NCBI GenBank assembly: GCA_029571425.1
Contig: JAKPSR010000247.1
Location: 1 to 6,497, forward strand
DNA: 6,497 nt
Origin: Spirochaetota bacterium
Lineage (GTDB): Bacteria; Spirochaetota; Spirochaetia; Treponematales; Treponemataceae
Reading direction: 5' to 3'
Under the pieces are notes generated by a model. That model saw only the letters and a list, made by a program, of their open reading frames with translations. It searched no databases and was not told where the DNA came from. Of this stretch, positions 1 to 5,072 are shown in pieces. Within the stretch, counting starts at the first letter, position 1, and every line of letters starts with the position of its first letter. Both the position numbers and the translations under genes were made by a program.

Positions 1-1
1 G

Positions 2-1099
2 CCCGTCATTGACCGCCTCGCGTCGCGCGATTTCTCGCACCTCGCGATCGACGAGGCGCACTGCGTCTCGGAATGGGGAGACAGCTTCCGGCCCGCGTAT
101 CTCGGTCTCGCCGACGCGATCAAGCGCCTCTCGCCAGACGCCGTCACCGCCTTTACCGCGACCGCCTCGCCTCCCGTCCTCGCGCGGGTATCCGAGATAC
201 TCTTCGGCGGGAAGGCGCACGTCGTCCGCGGGGAATCTGACCGGCCAAACATCCGCTATTCGGTCGTCCCCTGCGCGGCGAAGGAACCAGCACTTCTCGC
301 CGCGGCCTCCCGCGCGGCCCGTCCCCTCGTCGTCTTTTGCGCGACTCGGGCGGGAACCGAGCGATCGGCCCTCGTCCTTCGCGAGGGACTCGGCGACCGA
401 CGGGTTCGCTTTTACCACGCCGGCCTCTCGCGGGACGAGAAGGAGGCAACCGAGCGGTGGTTTCACGAGAGCAAGGACGGGATACTCTGCGCGACCTGCG
501 CGTGGGGGATGGGAATCGACAAGCGTGACTTGCGGGCGGTGATACACCGGGACGCGCCGCCGACGATCGAGGCCTACGTCCAGGAGGCGGGACGCGCGGG
601 GCGCGACGGCGACCCTGCGGAGGCGGTCTTGCTTTGGTCCGCGCAAGACCGTTTGCGCCTCGGGCGGCGCGGCGGGCGTCGGGCGGGCATACTGATCGAT
701 CTCGCCGAAAGCGGGCGATGTCGGCGCCAAACCATCCTCGCGGCCCTGGGCGACCCGCTCGCCGAATCGATCGAGGGACGCGCGCACGCCTGCTCGGGCT
801 GCGACGTCTGCGAGGGAACGGCGCGGCGCGGCGGCCCGCGCGACCTCGACCTCGCGCTCGAGTTCATCGCCCGAAACAAGCGGCGCTACGCGCGGAAAGA
901 CGTAATCGAGCGTCTCATTGAGCTGGGGAACGCGCGCCTTGGTTCCGACGCGGGCAGCAGGCCATGGTGGGGAGCGCGAGACGCCGCGGAGGTAGTCAGC
1001 GAGCTTGAGCGAACCGGGCAGGCGACCGAGTCGAGCCGATGGCCGTGGAAGGGATTGATGACCGCGCTCGGCAAAAGGGGTGGAACGCGGTATACTTGA
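2..1099 (+). CDS. recQ: RecQ-family ATP-dependent DNA helicase, 5' truncated by window edge
   Basis: RecQ is a 3'-to-5' superfamily 2 DNA helicase used in recombination and replication-fork repair. The frame is open from base 2, and 365 residues are visible. Numbering from the first visible codon: DEAH box with the RecQ-type continuation at 17-20 (IDEAHCVSEWG, then FRPAYLGL); motif III TATA at 52-55; RPNIRYSV after the first RecA lobe; FYHAGLSRDEK; GMGIDK (motif V); and QEAGRAGRDG at 194-203 (motif VI with the arginine finger). The RecQ zinc site follows: Cys240 (CRR), Cys264, Cys267 and Cys270 (CSGCDVC). About 95 residues remain, resembling a short winged-helix (RQC) region ending in a WPWKGL segment. 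No HRDC domain is seen. The Walker A lobe, roughly 120-130 residues, lies outside the window. The stop falls 4 bp before the preferred start of the next gene, whose promoter is inside the recQ 3' end. The family call is firm; the exact RecQ subtype is less so. Confidence 0.95.
   Translation, partial: PVIDRLASRDFSHLAIDEAHCVSEWGDSFRPAYLGLADAIKRLSPDAVTAFTATASPPVLARVSEILFGGKAHVVRGESDRPNIRYSVVPCAAKEPALLAAASRAARPLVVFCATRAGTERSALVLREGLGDRRVRFYHAGLSRDEKEATERWFHESKDGILCATCAWGMGIDKRDLRAVIHRDAPPTIEAYVQEAGRAGRDGDPAEAVLLWSAQDRLRLGRRGGRRAGILIDLAESGRCRRQTILAALGDPLAESIEGRAHACSGCDVCEGTARRGGPRDLDLALEFIARNKRRYARKDVIERLIELGNARLGSDAGSRPWWGARDAAEVVSELERTGQATESSRWPWKGLMTALGKRGGTRYT
1068..1096 (+). promoter_or_regulatory. 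Predicted sigma70-type promoter for the Crp/Fnr regulator
   Basis: TCGGCA (1068-1073, 4 of 6 matches to TTGACA), a 17-bp spacer, then TATACT (1091-1096, 5 of 6 matches to TATAAT). The ATG at 1104 begins only 7 bp after the -10, so the predicted transcript starts at or next to the initiation codon. The promoter lies inside the last codons of recQ. This is inferred from sequence alone. Confidence 0.5.
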
Positions 1100-1103
1100 A
1101 GTC

Positions 1104-1733
1104 ATGCGTGAGCGCGGCTCCCTGCCCAACCGAATCGACCCAAAACACCTCGAACGCTTTCGCTCGACCCTCGAACGCTTCGCACCCGTTCCCGACGGTG
1201 ACTGGACCGCGGCGATCCCGCGCCTCGCGCACGTGACGATCCCGAAGGGCGGCTACTTTCTCCGCGAAGGCGACGTACCCGGCAAGCTTGCTTTCATCGC
1301 GGCGGGCCTTTTCCGCGTGTACTTCATCACCGACCGCGGCGACGAGCGCGTGATGGCCTTCCGCGAGGAGGGGCGCCTCATCTCGGGCTTCAGCCCCTTC
1401 CCCGCCGAGCGGAGGCCCCGCTTCAGCATTCAGGCGCTTGAGGATTCCGAACTGCTGCAGACGCCGCTCGACCCAGAGGCCGTGCGCGGTTCTGCCGACT
1501 GCTGGAGACAGGTGTACGTTAAATACATGGAATTGCTGTTTCTCGAGAAGGAAGAGCGAGAGCGTCAATTTCTCTCGGACGACGCCGAGTCCAGGTACCG
1601 CGCCTTCCTCAAGCGACATCCCGGACTCGAGGCCCGGGTGCCGCAGTACGAGATCGCCTCCTACCTCGGCATCACCCCCGTCGCGCTGAGCCGCATCAGA
1701 AAAGGGATGCAAGCGAAACAGGCTAATTCTTAA
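1104..1733 (+). CDS. Crp/Fnr-family transcriptional regulator
   Basis: A 209-residue DNA-binding regulator with a cyclic-nucleotide-binding-type sensor domain at about 30-125 (IPKGGYFLREGDVPGKLAFI, then RVYFITDRGDERVMAF and ALEDSELL). A long dimerisation-helix region follows, then a C-terminal helix-turn-helix at about 179-202 (VPQYEIASYLGITPVALSRIRK). It resembles the Bacteroidetes-style Crp/Fnr group rather than classical cAMP-CRP. The RPRFSIQALED stretch is not the canonical cAMP phosphate-binding loop, and there is only one cysteine (Cys133), so neither cAMP binding nor an Fnr-type iron-sulfur cluster is supported. The ligand is unknown. The recognition helix has Val193 where Crp and Fnr have Glu; Ser196 and Arg197 are kept. 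I prefer ATG 1104 over an in-frame GTG at 1080 because a good -10 box would lie within the coding sequence of the longer form and ATG suits a leaderless mRNA. A palindrome at the stop codon probably marks its target site before the acyltransferase. Confidence 0.9.
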   Translation: MRERGSLPNRIDPKHLERFRSTLERFAPVPDGDWTAAIPRLAHVTIPKGGYFLREGDVPGKLAFIAAGLFRVYFITDRGDERVMAFREEGRLISGFSPFPAERRPRFSIQALEDSELLQTPLDPEAVRGSADCWRQVYVKYMELLFLEKEERERQFLSDDAESRYRAFLKRHPGLEARVPQYEIASYLGITPVALSRIRKGMQAKQANS

Positions 1734-1743
1734 CCCAGGTTAA
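1730..1743. promoter_or_regulatory. Predicted Crp/Fnr-type operator (TTAACC-CA-GGTTAA)
   Basis: A perfect inverted repeat with 6-bp arms and a 2-bp centre, which can also be written TTAAC-N4-GTTAA. That is the half-site/N4/half-site layout used by Fnr-like proteins (Fnr: TTGAT-N4-ATCAA). It overlaps the stop codon of the Crp/Fnr regulator gene. Its centre (1736.5) is 29.5 bp before the first base of the TATACT box at 1766, the spacing of a class II activator site centred at -41.5. A 6+6 palindrome can occur by chance about once or twice in a window this size, so its position and the neighbouring regulator carry the call. Confidence 0.55.
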
Positions 1744-1765
1744 TGCGCCGAGGGTCCGACCTCCG

Positions 1766-1771
1766 TATACT
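1766..1771 (+). promoter_or_regulatory. Predicted -10 box of an activator-dependent acyltransferase promoter
   Basis: TATACT, 5 of 6 matches to the -10 consensus, with a predicted start of transcription near 1778 and a leader of about 26 nt. The -35 window (about 1743-1748) reads ATGCGC and has almost no match to TTGACA. This suggests a promoter that needs an activator at the palindrome immediately upstream. Confidence 0.5.
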
Positions 1772-1788
1772 CACGCCCAGCATACCGC

Positions 1789-1794
1789 AAGGAG
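1789..1794 (+). promoter_or_regulatory. Strong Shine-Dalgarno sequence (AAGGAG) for the acyltransferase
   Basis: AAGGAG lies 9 bases before the ATG at 1804 and fixes this start. It is the clearest Shine-Dalgarno sequence in the window. Confidence 0.8.
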
Positions 1795-1803
1795 CGTGAA
1801 TAC

Positions 1804-2949
1804 ATGCAAAAGGGAAGATTGCTCTACCTCGACAACGTGCGCGCGAGTCTGATGATCCTGGTGATACTTCAGCATGCCGTCCGTGCCTATGGCTCGACGG
1901 TGTGGTGGTTCGTGCGCGACGCGCAAGCGCCGCTTCTCGAGCGATTCGCCGCCGTCAACTCATCGTTCTTCATGAGCCTCTTTTTCTTCATCTCGTTCTA
2001 TTTTCTTCCGCCGAGTTATGACCGAAAGTCCTTCGGCGCATTCCATCGCGACCGCCTACTGCGGCTTTTCGTCCCGCTCGTCGCGTACGTCGCCCTCGTC
2101 TCGTCGGTGATGATGTACGCCTATTTCAGTCTCGCCCGCGGGTATGGCGACCCTGGCTTCCCGCGGTATTACCTGGATTTTTTCCTTGGGCTCGGGGGAA
2201 AGCCATCTGACTGGTCGGGCCCGGCATGGCCGGACGCGAATTTCGGCCACCTGTGGTTCGTGGAGCATCTATTGCTGTACGGCATGGCCTATTCGATTGT
2301 CCGCCTTGCGGTTCCCCGGCTCGGCGGATCGTGGAAACGAGAGCTTCCGTTCCCGTCGAACCGCGTCATCGCGGCCGTCGGCGCGGCGCTCGCCCTCGCC
2401 TCATTCGCGATCCGATCCAGGTATCCGCTCTATCGATGGGTTGGCGTCCTCGGGTTCATCCAGGCGGAGCCCGGTCACCTGCCTTTCTACCTCACGATGT
2501 TCCTCGCGGGGATACTGGCGTACCGAAACGATTGGCTCTCGTCCCTTCCGGGCAAGGCGGGCACGTTGTGGTTCCGCGTCGGCGCCGTCTCGGCGGTCGC
2601 GGTCGCCCTCTTCCCCGTCGCGCCCGAATCGTTCGGTGGCGGGACTCCCCTCTCGCTCGCGTACGCCGTTTGCGAGAGCTTTTGCTGTCTCGGTTTCGTG
2701 ATCGGCATTCCCTATTGGGCATGGCGCCTCTGGAACGCGCAAACCCCAGCGCTTAGAGCGCTCTGCGACAACTCCTACGCGATGTACATCCTGCACTTAC
2801 CGATCGTTGTTGGATATCAGTACCTTGTGGCGGGACTCGCGATAAGCCCGTACCTAAAGTTCGCGCTCGTATCGGCCATTTCGATTCCGACGACATTCCT
2901 GGCCAGCGCCACTCTCCGGAAAATTCCCGCTGTGGCGAGATACGTCTAG
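1804..2949 (+). CDS. Integral-membrane acyltransferase, acyltransferase-3 (OafA/OpgC-like) family
   Basis: A 381-residue inner-membrane protein with about ten hydrophobic segments. Family marks visible: an N-terminal YLDNVRASLMILVILQHAV segment, with Arg13 and His24 in the first membrane helix; RDRLLRLFVPL at 82-92; GHLWFVEHLLLY at 148-159, which recalls OpgC/MdoC proteins; and a late YAMYILHLPIV segment at 326-336. Members of this family move acyl groups such as acetyl or succinyl onto extracytoplasmic sugars, including periplasmic glucans, O-antigen, capsule or peptidoglycan. The acceptor cannot be told from the sequence. Length is typical of a stand-alone member with no fused SGNH domain. 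The gene follows the Crp/Fnr regulator by 70 bp with its own predicted activator-type promoter and a strong ribosome-binding site, so it is the likeliest target of that regulator. It ends 14 bp from the convergent small membrane-protein gene. Confidence 0.9.
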   Translation: MQKGRLLYLDNVRASLMILVILQHAVRAYGSTVWWFVRDAQAPLLERFAAVNSSFFMSLFFFISFYFLPPSYDRKSFGAFHRDRLLRLFVPLVAYVALVSSVMMYAYFSLARGYGDPGFPRYYLDFFLGLGGKPSDWSGPAWPDANFGHLWFVEHLLLYGMAYSIVRLAVPRLGGSWKRELPFPSNRVIAAVGAALALASFAIRSRYPLYRWVGVLGFIQAEPGHLPFYLTMFLAGILAYRNDWLSSLPGKAGTLWFRVGAVSAVAVALFPVAPESFGGGTPLSLAYAVCESFCCLGFVIGIPYWAWRLWNAQTPALRALCDNSYAMYILHLPIVVGYQYLVAGLAISPYLKFALVSAISIPTTFLASATLRKIPAVARYV

Positions 2950-2963
2950 GGAACCGGCGCTAC

Positions 2964-3185
2964 TTACTTCCCTTCGTCTTCCGTTATCTCCGGCTCGCCC
3001 TCGGCGCTGGCCGCCGCGGGGGCGGGGGCCGCGCGGCGCTTTTTCCGCGGGGCCGGGGGCCGCTTTCGATAGTGCACGATGTAATTGACGACGTTGACGT
3101 AGAGTGCGATCGCGACCGTGACGACGATCACCTCGCGGGAGGTGAGGACGGCGAGGATAAGTTCGAGGAGCCGATCGGGGGTCAT
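2964..3185 (-). CDS. Small single-span membrane protein, unknown function
   Basis: A 73-residue protein I do not recognise. It has a short amphipathic N-terminus (MTPDRLLELILAVL), one strongly hydrophobic segment at about 19-39 (VIVVTVAIALYVNVVNYIVHY) and a basic stretch at 40-51 (RKRPPAPRKKRR). Next comes an Ala/Pro linker, then an acidic tail (EGEPEITEDEGK). The basic cluster after the membrane span predicts the C-terminus in the cytoplasm. I consider it real because the layout is coherent for a membrane protein, it fills the gap between convergent and divergent neighbours neatly, and a -10-like GATACT lies 6 bp before its ATG. It is divergent from hisH, with 66 bp between starts. No function is proposed. 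Confidence 0.7.
   Translation of the reverse strand: MTPDRLLELILAVLTSREVIVVTVAIALYVNVVNYIVHYRKRPPAPRKKRRAAPAPAAASAEGEPEITEDEGK
3010..3044 (+). terminator. Possible intrinsic terminator for the acyltransferase transcript
   Basis: On the plus strand, GCCGCCGCGG (3010-3019) can pair with CCGCGCGGC (3029-3037) with one bulged base and a 9-base loop. GCTTTTT (3038-3044) follows. It lies 60-95 bp beyond the acyltransferase stop, inside the opposing small membrane-protein gene. There the same bases encode Ala/Pro-rich sequence and a Lys-Lys pair, so chance is a real alternative. Confidence 0.35.
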
Positions 3186-3191
3186 ACCGAC

Positions 3192-3197
3192 AGTATC
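3192..3197 (-). promoter_or_regulatory. Possible -10 box for the small membrane-protein gene
   Basis: On the minus strand GATACT (4 of 6 consensus matches) ends 6 bp before the ATG whose first base is 3185. This repeats the spacing seen at other starts here. No convincing -35 is found. The 17-bp position falls on TCAAGC, overlapping the hisH -35 on the other strand. Confidence 0.35.
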
Positions 3198-3216
3198 GGC
3201 ATGCCCACGGGCGCGC

Positions 3217-3245
3217 TTGACCTCGATCCAGCCGGTCGATAGGAT
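3217..3245 (+). promoter_or_regulatory. Predicted sigma70-type promoter for hisHF
   Basis: TTGACC (3217-3222, 5 of 6), a 17-bp spacer, TAGGAT (3240-3245, 4 of 6), then 6 bp to the hisH ATG at 3252. If used, the mRNA starts at or next to the ATG. The AGGA at 3241-3244 could instead act as a Shine-Dalgarno sequence, 7 bp before the ATG, from a promoter further upstream. The two readings are mutually exclusive. Confidence 0.5.
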
Positions 3246-3251
3246 AGGTAC

Positions 3252-3884
3252 ATGACAGGGATCATCGACTACAACGCGGGCAACATCCGCAGCGTCGAGC
3301 TCGCGCTTCGGGCGCTCGGCGCCGAGTACCGGATATCGAAGGACCCCCGCGACCTCGCCTCGGCGGACCGGGTGATATTCCCCGGCGTCGGCGAGGCGCG
3401 CTTCGCGATGCGCGAGCTTCGCGCGACCGGCTTCGATTCCTTCCTCCGCGACTGGGCGGCCTCGGGGAAGCCCCTCTTAGGGGTATGCCTCGGCTCCCAA
3501 ATCGTCTTCGACCATTCGGAGGAGAACGACACCCCCTGCCTCGGCTTGATCCCGGGCGTCGTCCGCCGCTTTCCCTCCGACTTCCGCGAGCGCGGCCTCA
3601 AGGTCCCGCACATGGGCTGGAACGACGTGCACTTTAAGAACGGGGGATCGCCCCTCTTCGACGGCGTCGCCGATGGCTCCGCCTTTTACTTCGTCCACTC
3701 CTACTACGTCGAGCCCGCCGACCCGGCCTGCGTCACCGCGGCCTGCGAGTACGGCATCACGGTCCCCTGCGGCGTGAGGCGCGGGAACGTCGAGGCCTTC
3801 CAATTCCACCCGGAGAAATCCGCGGCCGCCGGGTTGCGGCTCCTCGCGAATTTCACCGGCGCGAAAGGGGGCCCTGCATGCTGA
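3252..3884 (+). CDS. hisH: Imidazole glycerol phosphate synthase, glutaminase subunit HisH
   Basis: HisH hydrolyses glutamine and passes ammonia through the HisF barrel for the fifth step of histidine biosynthesis; the two proteins form a cytoplasmic heterodimer. At 210 residues it has normal family length. The class I amidotransferase triad is visible: Cys79 in GVCLGSQ, His186 and Glu188 in FHPEKS. The PGVG oxyanion strand is at 44-47, and the PHMGWN interface segment at 119-124. Small departures from the usual sequence are Ser instead of Met after the nucleophile elbow (GSQ for GMQ) and PGVGEARF for PGVGAF; neither removes a catalytic residue. The stop overlaps the hisF start, as in a co-translated pair. 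No other histidine genes are in the window. Confidence 0.96.
   Translation: MTGIIDYNAGNIRSVELALRALGAEYRISKDPRDLASADRVIFPGVGEARFAMRELRATGFDSFLRDWAASGKPLLGVCLGSQIVFDHSEENDTPCLGLIPGVVRRFPSDFRERGLKVPHMGWNDVHFKNGGSPLFDGVADGSAFYFVHSYYVEPADPACVTAACEYGITVPCGVRRGNVEAFQFHPEKSAAAGLRLLANFTGAKGGPAC
3864..3871 (+). promoter_or_regulatory. Shine-Dalgarno-like purine run for hisF
   Basis: AAAGGGGG lies 6 bases before the hisF ATG at 3878, within the hisH coding end. With the overlapping stop and start it indicates translation coupled to hisH and fixes the hisF start. Confidence 0.6.
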
Positions 3885-4642
3885 AGAAGCGCGTCATCGT
3901 TTGCCTCGACGTCAAGGACGGGCGTACCACGAAGGGCGTGCGTTTCCTCGACAACGTCGACGTCGGCGACCCGGTCGAGATGGCCGCCGAGTACTACCGC
4001 CAGGGAGTCGACGAGCTCGTCTTCTACGACATCATGGCCTCGGCCCGCGACCGCGGCCCAACCCTCGACCTTATCCGCCGCGTCGCCGAGAAGGTGTTCA
4101 TCCCGTTCTGCGTCGGCGGCGGGATATCCACGGTCGCGGATATCCGCTCGACCATACTCGCCGGAGCCGAGAAGATCAGCATCAACTCCCCCGCCGTCCG
4201 GAACCCCTTGCTGATCGAGGAAGGCGCGGGCATCTTCGGCGCGCAGTGCATCGTCCTCGGGATGGACGCAAAACGCGACCCCGCGATGCCATCGGGATAC
4301 CGGGTGTTCATCAACGGGGGACGGGTCGCGACCGACCTCGACGCCGTCGCCTGGGCGGCGGAGGCCGAACGCCTCGGGGCCGGGGAGATCGTCCTTAACT
4401 CGATCGACGCCGACGGAACCCGGGACGGCTACGAGATACCGATCACCCGGATGATCTCGGAGCGCGTCTCCATACCCGTTGTCGCCTCGGGCGGCGCGGG
4501 AACACCGGCGCACATGGCGCGGGTGCTGACGGAGGGAAAGGCGGACGCCGCCCTCATCGCGTCGATGGTGCACTCCGGGGACTACACGGTAAAGTCAATC
4601 AAGGAAGAACTCGCCAAGCTCGGGGTGCCGGTCAGGCTCTGA
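3878..4642 (+). CDS. hisF: Imidazole glycerol phosphate synthase, cyclase subunit HisF
   Basis: HisF is the (beta/alpha)8-barrel partner of HisH. It turns PRFAR and ammonia into imidazole glycerol phosphate and AICAR, feeding histidine and purine synthesis. The protein is 254 residues, full length. Both catalytic aspartates are present: Asp11 in CLDVKDGR and Asp130 in GMDAKRD. Lys19 and Phe23 lie in the mobile substrate loop. The barrel-bottom gate residues Arg5, Glu46, Lys99 and Glu170 can be matched by position to the Thermotoga enzyme. Phosphate-binding segments VGGGIST (79-85) and ASGGAG (203-208) are intact. The ATG lies 7 bp inside hisH, so the subunits should be made together. Its stop is 18 bp from the convergent queD stop. 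A HisF-like protein for surface-sugar amidation (WbuZ type) was considered, but the complete catalytic set fits authentic HisF and no sugar genes are adjacent. Confidence 0.96.
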   Translation: MLKKRVIVCLDVKDGRTTKGVRFLDNVDVGDPVEMAAEYYRQGVDELVFYDIMASARDRGPTLDLIRRVAEKVFIPFCVGGGISTVADIRSTILAGAEKISINSPAVRNPLLIEEGAGIFGAQCIVLGMDAKRDPAMPSGYRVFINGGRVATDLDAVAWAAEAERLGAGEIVLNSIDADGTRDGYEIPITRMISERVSIPVVASGGAGTPAHMARVLTEGKADAALIASMVHSGDYTVKSIKEELAKLGVPVRL

Positions 4643-4660
4643 GGGCGCGACGACTGGCGC

Positions 4661-5020
4661 CTATTCCGAATAGCGGGCCCGGCTCGTCGGCGTCTCGTAG
4701 ACGTCGACGGCCCATAGCGGCGCCTCGGGGAGGGCGCGCCTGATCTCGCCGAATATCCAGCGCGCGATGCGCTCGGCGCTCGGGTTCCCGGCGAACTCGG
4801 GGATATCGTTGAGGTTCGAGTGGTCGAGCCGGGCGCACGCCTCACGGAGCGCCTTCTTAAGGACGCCGAAATCAAGGAGCATCCCGCCAGGGCCAAGCTC
4901 GTCGCCGCGCGCGTGGGCGAGGACGCGATAGTTGTGGCCATGCAGGCGCTCGCACTTTCCGTGATAGTCCGTCAAGAAATGGGCGGCCGCGAACTCCGCC
5001 TCGACCCGTACCTCGTACAT
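4661..5020 (-). CDS. queD: 6-carboxy-5,6,7,8-tetrahydropterin synthase QueD
   Basis: QueD converts dihydroneopterin triphosphate to 6-carboxytetrahydropterin, an early step toward preQ0 and the tRNA base queuosine. The 119-residue length matches this small fold of the 6-pyruvoyl-tetrahydropterin synthase superfamily. Zinc ligands are His14 (AAHFL), His27 and His29 (RLHGHNY). Catalytic Cys23 sits in HGKCERLHGH, and Asp66-His67 in the LDHSNLND segment. Glu83 is in NPSAE and Glu109 in VYETPTS, the pterin-anchoring position. The Cys-x3-His-x-His arrangement favours QueD over eukaryotic-type PTPS. A start 17 codons upstream (first base 5071) is possible. I chose the inner ATG because family members begin near MYEVRVEAEF and a TACTAT -10 box would sit inside the longer version. 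The gene is divergent from murE and convergent with hisF, and no other queuosine gene is in view. Confidence 0.93.
   Translation of the reverse strand: MYEVRVEAEFAAAHFLTDYHGKCERLHGHNYRVLAHARGDELGPGGMLLDFGVLKKALREACARLDHSNLNDIPEFAGNPSAERIARWIFGEIRRALPEAPLWAVDVYETPTSRARYSE
4686..4708. other. Strong 10-bp hairpin near the hisF/queD convergence
   Basis: GTCGGCGTCT (4686-4695) pairs with AGACGTCGAC (4699-4708) around a 3-base CGT loop. In plus-strand RNA there are nine Watson-Crick pairs and one G-U. It begins 44 bp after the hisF stop, inside the 3' end of queD where the codons for the catalytic Glu109 region lie. No T-run follows on either strand, so it is not a standard intrinsic terminator. 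It could mark the 3' end of hisHF mRNA or be a by-product of the coding sequence. Confidence 0.4.
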
Positions 5021-5026
5021 AGCCAC

Positions 5027-5055
5027 ATAGTACCCCGAAGGTGTTGCCAACGCAA
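5027..5055 (-). promoter_or_regulatory. Predicted promoter for queD
   Basis: On the minus strand TTGCGT (5055-5050, 3 of 6), a 17-bp spacer, TACTAT (5032-5027, 4 of 6), then 6 bp to the ATG at 5020. No Shine-Dalgarno sequence lies between, so the predicted mRNA is leaderless. It overlaps the murE promoter on the other strand. Confidence 0.45.
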
Positions 5056-5072
5056 GGCCGGGTTGGTACAAT
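5044..5072 (+). promoter_or_regulatory. Predicted sigma70-type promoter for murE
   Basis: TTGCCA (5044-5049, 5 of 6), a 17-bp spacer, then TACAAT (5067-5072, 5 of 6): the best promoter match in the window. The murE ATG at 5082 is 9 bp downstream, giving a leader of about 0-4 nt and no room for a Shine-Dalgarno sequence. Its -35 falls inside the spacer of the divergent queD promoter. Confidence 0.65.

Noticed and set aside
1080..1103. Upstream GTG start for the regulator at 1080
   Set aside because: It would overlap recQ by 20 bp, place a good TATACT -10 box inside the gene and add eight residues that look unneeded. It cannot be fully excluded, because AAAAGGG lies just before it.
1148..1180. 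Repeated CTCGAACGCTT in the regulator gene
   Set aside because: It encodes LERF twice, seven residues apart, in an N-terminal helix: a heptad-like pattern rather than a DNA repeat of interest.
996..1712. Minus-strand open frame (238 codons) opposite the Crp/Fnr gene
   Set aside because: Shadow of the regulator, whose sensor and helix-turn-helix domains are clear on the plus strand; no motif of its own.
2755..2764. AGAGCGCTCT perfect 10-bp palindrome
   Set aside because: Inside the acyltransferase coding sequence; several 10-bp palindromes are expected by chance in 6.5 kb.
3187..3199. CCGA-N5-TCGG inverted repeat over the small-gene -10
   Set aside because: Four-bp arms are too short to stand out in GC-rich DNA.
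3704..4573. Long minus-strand open frame (289 codons) opposite hisH/hisF
   Set aside because: It lies antisense to two fully supported enzymes, has the Asp/Arg/Val/His-rich make-up of GC-rich shadow frames, and shows no domain motif.
5021..5071. Longer QueD starting at 5071
   Set aside because: The extra 17 residues (MYQPGLALATPSGYYVA) precede the normal QueD start, and their codons coincide with the predicted queD and murE promoters.
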